Shown one piece after another: positions 1 through 7,892 of a stretch of 7,892 nt of DNA. The position numbers and the translations under genes were made by a program. Positions within the stretch are counted from its first letter, which is position 1. Each line of letters starts with the position of its first letter. The DNA comes from Achromobacter sp. (GTDB lineage: Bacteria; Pseudomonadota; Gammaproteobacteria; Burkholderiales; Burkholderiaceae_B). The stretch is from NCBI GenBank assembly GCA_003454835.1, contig DMTA01000504.1:1-7892 (forward strand). Direction: 5' to 3'. Below the pieces are notes generated by a model, which was given only the letters and a program-made list of their open reading frames with translations, searched no databases and had not been told where the DNA came from.

Positions 1-1
1 C

Positions 2-997
2 AGCCACGCCCCCGACGTGCCCAACGCGCAGGAGGTCGTCGGCACGTGGCTCAGCGGCCACCTGGGCGGCGCGCCGCTGGCCGTGGGGCATCGCGTGGTC
101 CACGGCGGGCCGGATCTGTCCGAGCCGGTGCTCATCGACGACGACATCCTGACCCGGCTCGACACCTTCACGCCGCTCGCGCCGCTGCACCAACCCAACA
201 ATCTGGCGCCGATCCGCGTCATCCGCGAACGGCGGCCGTGGATTCCGCAGGTCGCCTGCTTTGACACGGCATTCCATCGCAGCCATTCCGACGTGGCCGA
301 CCGCTACGCGCTGCCCGAGCGCCTGTATCTGGAAGGCGTACGCCGCTACGGCTTTCATGGACTGTCCTACGAGTACATCGCGCAGCGCCTCAAGCAGACA
401 CTGCCCGACCTCGCGATGGGCAAGATCGTCGTCGCCCATCTCGGCTCCGGCGTGTCGGCCTGCGTCATGCACCAGGGCAAGAGCGTGGACAGCACCATGG
501 GCTTCACCGCGCTGGAAGGCCTGCCCATGGGCACGCGCCCCGGCCGCCTGGACCCCGGCGTGGTGCTCTGGATGATGGAACAGGGCATGAGCCACGACGA
601 GATCGAGCACATGCTGTACCACGACTGCGGCATGAAGGGCCTGTCGGGCATCAGCAACGACATGCGCGAACTGCTGGCCAGCAATGCGCCGTCGGCCAAG
701 CTGGCGCTGAAATATTTCGCGTGGCGCGTGGCCGAAGGCATGATCGGCCTGGGCTGCGCGACGAACGGCATCGACGGCATCGTCTTCACGGCCGGCGTCG
801 GCGAGAACTCCGCCGAGATCCGCCAGGCGATCAGCGAGCACTGGGGCTGGCTGGGCATCAAGCTGGACCCCGAGCGCAACGCCCGCCACGGGCCGCGCAT
901 CTCCCGCGACGACAGCCGCATCGGCGTGTACGTGGTGCGCACTAACGAAGAGCTTGTCATTGCGCAGCACACGCTTGCCCTCGTGAGGCAGCGATGA
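2..997 (+). CDS. ackA: Acetate kinase (AckA), 3' part; N-terminus outside the window
   Basis: Acetate kinase transfers phosphate between acetyl phosphate/ADP and acetate/ATP in the cytoplasm, usually paired with phosphotransacetylase. The frame is open to the left edge, giving 331 visible residues of a family normally near 400. By alignment from memory with E. coli AckA about 60 residues are missing, including the N-terminal phosphate-binding strand. Visible motifs in fragment numbering: GHRVVHGG at 29-36 (R31 matches E. coli R91), FDTAFH at 87-92 (D88 matches D148), RRYGFHG with the catalytic-site His at 119, the phosphate loop AHLGSG at 145-150, MGTRPGRLDPG at 176-186 with the substrate Arg at 179, FTAGVGEN at 262-269, and NEELVIAQ near the end. 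The phosphate loop reads HLGSGVSAC where many relatives have HLGNG-S. The stop overlaps the next start by four bases. Propionate or butyrate kinase activity cannot be excluded. Family assignment is firm. Confidence 0.96.
   Translation, partial: SHAPDVPNAQEVVGTWLSGHLGGAPLAVGHRVVHGGPDLSEPVLIDDDILTRLDTFTPLAPLHQPNNLAPIRVIRERRPWIPQVACFDTAFHRSHSDVADRYALPERLYLEGVRRYGFHGLSYEYIAQRLKQTLPDLAMGKIVVAHLGSGVSACVMHQGKSVDSTMGFTALEGLPMGTRPGRLDPGVVLWMMEQGMSHDEIEHMLYHDCGMKGLSGISNDMRELLASNAPSAKLALKYFAWRVAEGMIGLGCATNGIDGIVFTAGVGENSAEIRQAISEHWGWLGIKLDPERNARHGPRISRDDSRIGVYVVRTNEELVIAQHTLALVRQR
985..997 (+). promoter_or_regulatory. Ribosome binding site and ATGA stop-start overlap joining ackA to fabI
   Basis: GAGG at 985-988 lies five bases before the fabI ATG at 994-996 and is inside the last codons of ackA. 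The ackA stop TGA (995-997) shares bases with that ATG, forming ATGA. This geometry is typical of translational coupling, supports ATG 994 as the true start, and implies one transcript for both genes. Confidence 0.85.
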
Positions 998-1767
998 ACG
1001 GGCATCTGCCGCTGGCCGGCAAGCGCGGGCTGGTGACCGGCATCGCTAACGCCGACTCCATCGCGTGGGGCTGCGCCAAGGCGTTTCGCGCGATGGGCGC
1101 CGAACTGGCGGTGACCTACCTGAACGACAAGGCCCTGCCGCATGTGGCGCCGCTGGCGCAGCAGGTTCAAGCGCCATTGCTGATGCCCATGAACCTGCTG
1201 AACGACGGCGAGCTGGAAGCCGTCTTCAGCCGCATCACGGACGAATGGGGCGAGCTGGATTTCGTGCTGCATTCGGTGGCGTTCGCACCGCGCGACGATC
1301 TGCACGGGCGCGTGACGGATTGCTCGCGCGCGGGCTTCCTGCAGGCGATGGACGTGTCGTGCTGGTCCTTCATCCGCATGGCCAAGCTGGCCGAGCCGCT
1401 GATGCGCAACGGCGGCGCCCTCTTCTGCATGAGCTATTACGGCTCGCAGATGGTGGTCGAGCACTACAACATGATGGGACCGGTCAAGGCCGCGCTGGAA
1501 TCGGCCACGCGCTATCTGGCGGCCGAACTGGGTCCGCAGGGCATCCGCGTGCATGCGATCTCGCCGGGTCCGCTGAAGACGCGCGCCGCGTCCGGCATCG
1601 CGGAGTTCGACACGATGCTGGACCGCGCCCAGGCGAAGGCGCCGGCGCGTAGTCTGGTGTCGATTGATGACGTGGGCGAAGCGACTGCGTGGCTGGCTAC
1701 CGATGCGGCGCGGCTCATGACTGGGCAGACGCTGTACATCGACGGCGGTTATCACATCATTGATTGA
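994..1767 (+). CDS. fabI: FabI-type enoyl-[acyl-carrier-protein] reductase (SDR family)
   Basis: FabI reduces the trans-2 double bond of enoyl-ACP with NAD(P)H in the last step of each fatty-acid elongation round. The 257-residue length is normal. The N-terminal Rossmann nucleotide site reads GLVTGIANADSIAWG (residues 12-26), equivalent to the FabI G-V/I-A-x-x-x-S-I-A-x-G motif. HSVAFAP at 93-99 matches the conserved HSIGFAP/HSIAFA strand. The FabI-specific catalytic pair is present as Y158-x6-K165 (YNMMGPVK), with the second family tyrosine at 148 in SYYG. SPGPLKTRAASGI at 190-202 corresponds to the AGPIRTLAASGI substrate-loop segment, and the protein ends in the SDR-typical YIDGGYH. It differs noticeably from typical housekeeping FabI (N at 19, D at 21, SYYG, SPGPLK), so it may be a second, specialised copy. 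It is coupled to ackA, which is not the usual home of the primary fabI. Substrate preference is unknown. Confidence 0.9.
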   Translation: MNGHLPLAGKRGLVTGIANADSIAWGCAKAFRAMGAELAVTYLNDKALPHVAPLAQQVQAPLLMPMNLLNDGELEAVFSRITDEWGELDFVLHSVAFAPRDDLHGRVTDCSRAGFLQAMDVSCWSFIRMAKLAEPLMRNGGALFCMSYYGSQMVVEHYNMMGPVKAALESATRYLAAELGPQGIRVHAISPGPLKTRAASGIAEFDTMLDRAQAKAPARSLVSIDDVGEATAWLATDAARLMTGQTLYIDGGYHIID

Positions 1768-1812
1768 GGCGGGGACCGCGGATGGCGTGCGTGTCGCGCT
1801 GTCTGCTCGCGC

Positions 1813-1855
1813 GGGGTGTCAGACACCCCGGTCATTCGCTTGGTGTCTGACCCCC
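1813..1855. repeat. Palindromic GTCAGAC/GTCTGAC hairpin element in the fabI-sulP convergent gap
   Basis: GGGGTGTCAGACACCCC (1813-1829) is a perfect palindrome of two 8-base arms around one base. The same left arm can instead pair with 1842-1855: GTCAGACACC (1818-1827) with GGTGTCTGAC (1842-1851), and GGGG (1813-1816) with CCCC (1852-1855), bulging T1817. That gives a 14-pair stem with a 14-base loop. The element sits between two convergent genes, so it could end transcription from both sides, but no T-run follows it on either strand. It shares the block CGCTTGGTG and the GTCTGAC core with the element at 3672-3712. I read it as a REP-like repeat that may also act as a transcript end; that is inference. 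Confidence 0.72.
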
Positions 1856-1869
1856 TGCTCATTTGAAGA

Positions 1870-3558
1870 TCAGGCCAGCGTCGCCGGTCCGCCCTGGCGC
1901 CAGCGCTCGATGGCGTCGACCGCCTGCTCCGGACTGCCGAAGATCCTGTCCGGGCCGATCTTCTTGACCAGCCCCGAACGCTGCAGCGCCTCGCGGAACT
2001 TGCCGTGACCCCCGGCCACCAGCAGCGTGATGCCGCGTTCGTCCAGATTGCGCTTCAGTTCATACAGCGCCTCGACCGCGTCGGCGTCGGCCTGCGTCAT
2101 GGCTTCGGCATCCAGCACGAACCAGCGCACGTCGCCCGCCTGCTCGATGATCTCGCGGGCGCGGCGGCGGAAGGCGTCCGCGTTGAAGAACCAGACCGAG
2201 GATTCGAACAGCCAGATCACGGCGCCGGGGACGGGCTTGGCTTCCGGATTCAGATGCAGCTTGCCCAGGACGGTTTCACCGGGCAGCCGGCCCAGCAGCG
2301 CATCGCGGGGATTGCCGGACACGTACATGGCGTAGAGCAGCGTCGCGCCCACTGAGACGGCCACGCCTTGCAACACGCCAAATCCCACCACGCCCACGGC
2401 CGCCAACACGCCGAATGCAAGCTCGATCCGCGAAATGCGCGCCAGCCGCTTGAAGGCCTGCCAATCGAACAGGCTGGCCGCAGCCAGCAGCAGAATGGCC
2501 GACAGCGCAAACTGCGGAAGCCAGTACAGCGGCGCGCTCAACAGGCCCACCACCACGGCCAGCGCGGCCGCGGCGCTGATGCTGACCAGCGGCGACGAAC
2601 CACCGGCCACCAGCCCGACCGCGGTGCGCGAGTCCGCGCCCGTCACGACATAGCCCTGGAATAGCCCGGCCGCCACGTTGGCCGCGCCGAAGCCAACCAG
2701 TTCCCGATTGGGATCGACATGTTCGCCCGTGCGCGCCGCAAAGCTGCGCGCGGTCACGATGCCGCTGGAAAAACTGACAACCAGAACGCCCGCCGCCCCC
2801 AGCATGATGCCGTCCACGCCTTCCAGGCTGACCGGCAGATGGAAGGACGGCAGCCCGGCCGGCACGTCGCCCACGACCGCAATACCCAGCGCCGGAAAAT
2901 TGAACATCCAGGACAGCACGCAGGTCGCCACCACCAGCAGGATGGGACCGGGCCACGATGGCCGCAGGCGCTTGACCACTACCAGGAAGATGCACGATGC
3001 CAGGCCCAGGAACAGGGTCGGGAGCCGGATCTCCGTCAAGCGATGCGACAGTTCCATGAACGGATGAATGAGGCCGCTGTTGCGCAGTCCCACGCCGGTG
3101 AGGCCGCTCAACTGCGACATCGCCAGCGTGATCGCCACCCCGGCCATGTAGCCGATGAGCACCGGGCGCGACAGCAGATTGGCCAGCACGCCCAACCGCA
3201 GGACGCGCGCAATGAGGCAGCCCACCCCCACGGTCAGCGCAATGCTGGTGGCGCCGAGCAGGCGCGCTTCCGGCGTGGTCAGCGCCATGCCGGTCAGCGT
3301 GGCGGCAATCAGGGTGCAGGTGGCGGTGTCGGGCCCCACGATGAGGGTGCGCGACGAGCCGAAGAACGCATACGCCAGCATGCCCGCGATGGCGGCCCAC
3401 AAGCCGGCGACGGGCGGCACGCCCATCATGGCGGAATAAGCCAGACCGACCGGCAGGGCCACGGCCGCAACACTCAGCCCTGCGGTAAAGTCACGCCGCG
3501 CCGATTCGCGGGTAATGCCCTGGAAGTTGGCCAGGCCAGGAATAAAGCGGAGATTCAT
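1870..3558 (-). CDS. SulP/SLC26 family anion transporter with C-terminal STAS domain
   Basis: This is an inner-membrane anion carrier of 562 residues, a normal length for bacterial SulP proteins. The start is fixed by the family N-terminus RRDFTAGLSVAAVALPVGLAYSAMMG (residues 21-46). About 12-14 hydrophobic segments follow between residues 24 and 413. Conserved family blocks include GPDTAT at 75-80 and the signature region around residues 286-325, ELVGFGAANVAAGLF followed by TGADSRTAVGLVAGG. A cytoplasmic STAS domain occupies roughly 428-555, with the characteristic strand VLDAEAMTQADADAVEAL where anti-sigma antagonists have a D-S-S-G phosphosite; no serine is present there. SulP members carry sulfate, bicarbonate or dicarboxylates, and nothing here selects among these: no fused carbonic anhydrase and no sulfate-assimilation neighbours. 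The Shine-Dalgarno region is weak. The gene stands alone, convergent with fabI and downstream of pgk across a 188-base gap. Confidence 0.93.
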   Translation of the reverse strand: MNLRFIPGLANFQGITRESARRDFTAGLSVAAVALPVGLAYSAMMGVPPVAGLWAAIAGMLAYAFFGSSRTLIVGPDTATCTLIAATLTGMALTTPEARLLGATSIALTVGVGCLIARVLRLGVLANLLSRPVLIGYMAGVAITLAMSQLSGLTGVGLRNSGLIHPFMELSHRLTEIRLPTLFLGLASCIFLVVVKRLRPSWPGPILLVVATCVLSWMFNFPALGIAVVGDVPAGLPSFHLPVSLEGVDGIMLGAAGVLVVSFSSGIVTARSFAARTGEHVDPNRELVGFGAANVAAGLFQGYVVTGADSRTAVGLVAGGSSPLVSISAAAALAVVVGLLSAPLYWLPQFALSAILLLAAASLFDWQAFKRLARISRIELAFGVLAAVGVVGFGVLQGVAVSVGATLLYAMYVSGNPRDALLGRLPGETVLGKLHLNPEAKPVPGAVIWLFESSVWFFNADAFRRRAREIIEQAGDVRWFVLDAEAMTQADADAVEALYELKRNLDERGITLLVAGGHGKFREALQRSGLVKKIGPDRIFGSPEQAVDAIERWRQGGPATLA

Positions 3559-3585
3559 GGTGCAGCGAGACGATCACAAGTGAAT

Positions 3586-3602
3586 TCCCGCCAGCGGCGG
3601 GA
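3586..3602. repeat. Short hairpin in the transporter 5' leader
   Basis: TCCCGCC (3586-3592) and GGCGGGA (3596-3602) pair perfectly around the triplet AGC, 27 bases upstream of the transporter ATG on the minus strand. It could be a leader structure affecting translation or a remnant of a GC-rich repeat. I could not place convincing -35 and -10 boxes in the 188-base region 3559-3746, which otherwise holds only the repeat near the pgk end. Confidence 0.5.
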
Positions 3603-3671
3603 TGACCGCCCAAGCCTACACCAACGCCAATCCGCGCGGCGCGCGGCGAATCAAGGCGGCGGCTGTCGGTG

Positions 3672-3712
3672 CCGCACGCTTGGTGCGGGCGGGCGTCTGA
3701 CGCCCGCCGCAC
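3672..3712. repeat. Second GTCTGAC-core hairpin element, just past the pgk stop
   Basis: GTGCGGGCGGGCGTC (3683-3697) pairs with GACGCCCGCCGCAC (3699-3712) around T3698. The ten pairs next to the centre (3688-3697 with 3699-3708) are perfect; a further four pairs form if one G in the 3687-3689 run bulges. CCGCAC at 3672-3677 can alternatively pair with GTGCGG at 3683-3688 across a five-base loop, so the middle arm has two possible partners. The block CGCTTGGTG (3677-3685) is identical to 1837-1845 in the other element, and the centre GTCTGAC is also shared. It begins 35 bases beyond the pgk stop in the direction of transcription, so it may mark the 3' end of the tkt-gap-pgk transcript, although no T-run follows on the minus strand. 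Confidence 0.68.
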
Positions 3713-3746
3713 GCCGCCCCTTCGCAAGAGGCGTACGCAGCCGGAC

Positions 3747-4943
<1,197 letters not shown>

Positions 4944-4950
4944 ATTTGGA

Positions 4951-4957
4951 TTCCTTC
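4951..4957 (-). promoter_or_regulatory. Ribosome binding site deciding the pgk start
   Basis: On the minus strand GAAGGAA lies seven bases before the ATG at 4943-4941. It supports that start over the in-frame ATG at 4994, which would add 17 residues unlike any Pgk N-terminus. Confidence 0.85.
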
Positions 4958-4969
4958 GGTAGGCGAACA

Positions 4970-5019
4970 AAGGGGACGAACCCATTTTCCGCAACGGCGG
5001 AAAACAAATCCGTCCCCTT
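4970..5019. repeat. Nested inverted repeat between gap and pgk
   Basis: The outer arms AAGGGGACG (4970-4978) and CGTCCCCTT (5011-5019) are perfect complements. Inside them TTTTCCGC (4985-4992) and GCGGAAAA (4997-5004) form a second perfect 8-pair stem with a four-base loop. The six bases between the stems on each side (4979-4984 and 5005-5010) do not pair. The 50-base element fills over half of the 93-base gap between the gap stop and the pgk start. On the coding strand it is followed by TGTT after the last arm, so weak attenuation, RNA processing or 3' protection of the tkt-gap message are possible. GGGGACGGATTT-type termini also occur in REP-like repeats linked to RAYT transposases in other proteobacteria (recalled, not checked). 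Confidence 0.75.
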
Positions 5020-5036
5020 ATGGACTGGCGGTGTGC

Positions 5037-6062
<1,026 letters not shown>

Positions 6063-7892
6063 TTACAAAACTTGCTTGACGGTCTCGGCCACCTTGTCGG
6101 CGGTCAGCCCGAAGAACTTGAACAGTGCGCCGGCCGGTGCGGATTCGCCGTAGCGGTCGATGCCGACCACGGCGCCCTCAAGGCCCACGTACTTGTGCCA
6201 GAAGGCGGTGACGCCGGCTTCGACAGCCACGCGCGGCAGACCCTTGGGCAGCACGGATTGCTTCCAGGCGGCGTCCTGCTTGTCGAAGACGTCGGTGCTG
6301 GGCATGGACACCACGCGCACGGCGATGCCTTCCTTGGCCAGCTGCGCCTGGGCGTCCAGGGCGATGGCGACTTCGGAGCCGGTGGCGATGATGACGGCGC
6401 GGGCGCCTTCGGCATCGCGCAGCACGTAGCCGCCGCGGGCGATGGCATCCACGGTGGCCGCGTCGCGCTGCACGAACGGCAGATTCTGGCGCGACAGCAA
6501 CAGGGCCGTGGGGCCGCCGTCATGCACGTCCATGCCGATGCTGGTGGGGCGCGTCACGGCCGCGTTCCAGGCCACGGCGGTCTCGGCCGTATCGCAAGGA
6601 CGCCACAGCGACAGGTTGGGGATGAGGCGCAGGCTGGCCGCGTGTTCGATCGACTGGTGGGTCGGGCCGTCTTCGCCCAGGCCGATGGAGTCGTGCGTGA
6701 ACACATGGACAACGCGCTGCTTCATCAGCGCGGCCATGCGGATGGCATTGCGCGAGTAGTCGGAGAACGTCAGGAACGTGCCGCCGAACGGCAGGTAGCC
6801 GCCGTGCAGCGCGATGCCGTTCATGATGGCGGCCATGCCGAATTCGCGCACGCCGTAGTTGATGTGGCGGCCGAGCTGGATGCCCTTGTCGCCGGCGCGG
6901 ACGGCGGCAACGCCCTTCCAGTCGGTGAAGTTGGAGCCGGTCAGGTCGGCCGAGCCGCCCAGCATTTCCGGCAGCAGCGGCGCCAGCGCGGCGATCGCGA
7001 ATTGCGAGGCCTTGCGGGTGGCGACGGTTTCGCCCTTTTCGAGCGTGGCATTCAGGAAGGCCGTGAACTGTTCGGCGTAGCCGGCGGGCATTTCGCCCTT
7101 CATGCGGCGCGTGAATTCGGCGGCTTCGGCGGGGAATTCGGCGGCGTAGGCGTCGAAGCGCTTCTGCCATTCGCCCTGGGCTTCGGCGCCCTGCTTGCGA
7201 CCGTCCCAGCCGTCGTACACGTCTTGCGGAATCTGGAAGGGTTCGGACGACCAGCCCAGCGCGGCGCGCGTGGCGGCGATTTCGTCCTTGCCCAGCGGCG
7301 CGCCGTGCACGTTGTGCGTGCCGGCCATGTTGGGCGAACCCTTGCCGATCACGGTGCGGCAGACGATCAGCGTGGGCTTGTCCGACTGCGAACGCGCGGC
7401 CTTGATGGCGGCGTCGACGGCGGCGACGTCATGGCCGTCCACGCCGCGGATGACGTTCCAGCCGTAGCCTTCAAAGCGCTTGGCGGTGTCGTCGGCGAAC
7501 CAATGTTCCACATGGCCGTCGATGGAGATGCCGTTGTCGTCGTACAGCACAACCAGCTTGCTCAGCTTGAGCGTGCCGGCCAGCGAGCACACTTCGTGCG
7601 AGATGCCTTCCATCAGGCAGCCGTCGCCGGTGAAGGCGTAGGTGTGGTGGTCGACGAGCGTATGGCCCGGCTTGTTGAACTCGGCGGCGAGCAACGCTTC
7701 GGCCAGCGCCATGCCCACGGCATTGCCCAGGCCCTGGCCCAGCGGACCGGTGGTCGTTTCCACGCCCGGGGTGATGCCCACTTCGGGGTGGCCCGGCGTC
7801 TTGGAATGCAACTGCCGGAAATTCTTGATTTCTTCGATCGGCAGGTCGTAGCCCGTCAGGTGCAGCAGGGCGTAGATCAGCATCGAGCCGTG
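6063..7892 (-). CDS. tkt: Transketolase, N-terminus outside the window
   Basis: Transketolase uses thiamine diphosphate and a divalent metal to move two-carbon ketol units between sugar phosphates, linking the non-oxidative pentose phosphate pathway to glycolysis. The frame is open to the right edge; the first visible residues HGSM are the middle of the family motif SNGHGSM, matching E. coli TktA from H66, so about 65 residues are missing and 609 remain. In fragment numbering: PGHP with H35 (H100), GPLGQG at 49-54, the thiamine-diphosphate motif GDGCLMEG (89-96) continuing to DDN at 118-120, [10 protein letters not shown] with H196 (H261), [10 protein letters not shown] near 312-321, [11 protein letters not shown] with the catalytic Glu at 350 (E411), and [10 protein letters not shown] with H412 (H473). 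A roughly ten-residue loop, [10 protein letters not shown], is extra relative to E. coli TktA. The protein looks intact and is followed directly by gap. Confidence 0.97.
   Translation of the reverse strand, partial: HGSMLIYALLHLTGYDLPIEEIKNFRQLHSKTPGHPEVGITPGVETTTGPLGQGLGNAVGMALAEALLAAEFNKPGHTLVDHHTYAFTGDGCLMEGISHEVCSLAGTLKLSKLVVLYDDNGISIDGHVEHWFADDTAKRFEGYGWNVIRGVDGHDVAAVDAAIKAARSQSDKPTLIVCRTVIGKGSPNMAGTHNVHGAPLGKDEIAATRAALGWSSEPFQIPQDVYDGWDGRKQGAEAQGEWQKRFDAYAAEFPAEAAEFTRRMKGEMPAGYAEQFTAFLNATLEKGETVATRKASQFAIAALAPLLPEMLGGSADLTGSNFTDWKGVAAVRAGDKGIQLGRHINYGVREFGMAAIMNGIALHGGYLPFGGTFLTFSDYSRNAIRMAALMKQRVVHVFTHDSIGLGEDGPTHQSIEHAASLRLIPNLSLWRPCDTAETAVAWNAAVTRPTSIGMDVHDGGPTALLLSRQNLPFVQRDAATVDAIARGGYVLRDAEGARAVIIATGSEVAIALDAQAQLAKEGIAVRVVSMPSTDVFDKQDAAWKQSVLPKGLPRVAVEAGVTAFWHKYVGLEGAVVGIDRYGESAPAGALFKFFGLTADKVAETVKQVL

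Noticed and set aside
17..19. GTG as the ackA start
   Set aside because: The frame is open to the window edge and the essential N-terminal region of acetate kinase is absent after this codon, so the true start lies outside.
1279..1281. Ala at residue 96 of FabI, at the position of E. coli Gly93, as a triclosan-resistance change
   Set aside because: Several triclosan-sensitive FabI proteins naturally carry Ala here, for example that of Staphylococcus aureus, so resistance cannot be inferred.
367..1755. Long minus-strand open frame of 462 codons antisense to ackA and fabI
   Set aside because: It lies opposite two clearly recognised genes, has low-complexity Arg/His/Gln/Ala composition, and shows no family motif. 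It is the expected mirror of GC-rich coding sequence.
1813..1855. Classical intrinsic terminator for fabI
   Set aside because: The stem is strong, but no T-run follows on either strand. I recorded it as a repeat with possible termination activity instead.
4944..4994. Upstream ATG extending pgk by 17 residues
   Set aside because: The extension falls within the nested inverted repeat, has no good ribosome site, and does not resemble a Pgk N-terminus; ATG 4943-4941 has both.
7881..7883. ATG as the tkt start
   Set aside because: This Met is internal: the preceding HGS belongs to the conserved SNGHGSM motif of transketolase.

Overview
The window looks like a chromosomal segment of a high-GC betaproteobacterium. 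The protein sequences and gene order fit Burkholderiales, probably the Alcaligenaceae (Achromobacter/Bordetella-like). This is inferred from recalled family resemblance and strong G/C bias at third codon positions; no database search was possible. The content is mostly ordinary housekeeping metabolism. I see no mobile gene, phage gene, CRISPR array, RNA gene or obvious new multi-gene system. The unexplained material is in the short intergenic regions, which hold several palindromic elements.

Layout: (1) Positions 2-1767, plus strand: the last 331 residues of an acetate kinase (ackA), whose stop overlaps the start of a FabI-type enoyl-ACP reductase in an ATGA junction. These two are translationally linked. 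(2) Positions 1768-1869: a convergent intergenic gap filled by a hairpin element with a GTCAGAC/GTCTGAC core. (3) Positions 1870-3558, minus strand: a SulP/SLC26 anion transporter with a C-terminal STAS domain. (4) Positions 3559-3746: an intergenic region with a small hairpin in the transporter leader and a second GTCTGAC-core hairpin just past the pgk stop. (5) Positions 3747-7892, minus strand: tkt (N-terminus beyond the window), gap and pgk, in transcription order. tkt and gap are 15 bases apart. gap and pgk are separated by 93 bases holding a nested inverted repeat.

How the genes work together: transketolase supplies and withdraws glyceraldehyde-3-phosphate, GAPDH converts it to 1,3-bisphosphoglycerate, and phosphoglycerate kinase makes ATP and 3-phosphoglycerate, so tkt-gap-pgk is a lower-glycolysis/pentose-phosphate operon. 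AckA interconverts acetyl phosphate and acetate, so its coupling to a FabI-like reductase links acetyl-phosphate metabolism to acyl-chain reduction. What the second pair does together is unknown from the sequence. The transporter stands apart as a single gene between the two blocks.

The main observation for follow-up is that two hairpins flanking the transporter gene share a CGCTTGGTG block and a GTCTGAC core while their arms differ in a compensatory way. A third, unrelated nested palindrome sits inside the glycolytic operon. All three resemble REP-like or MITE-like non-coding repeats more than classical terminators.
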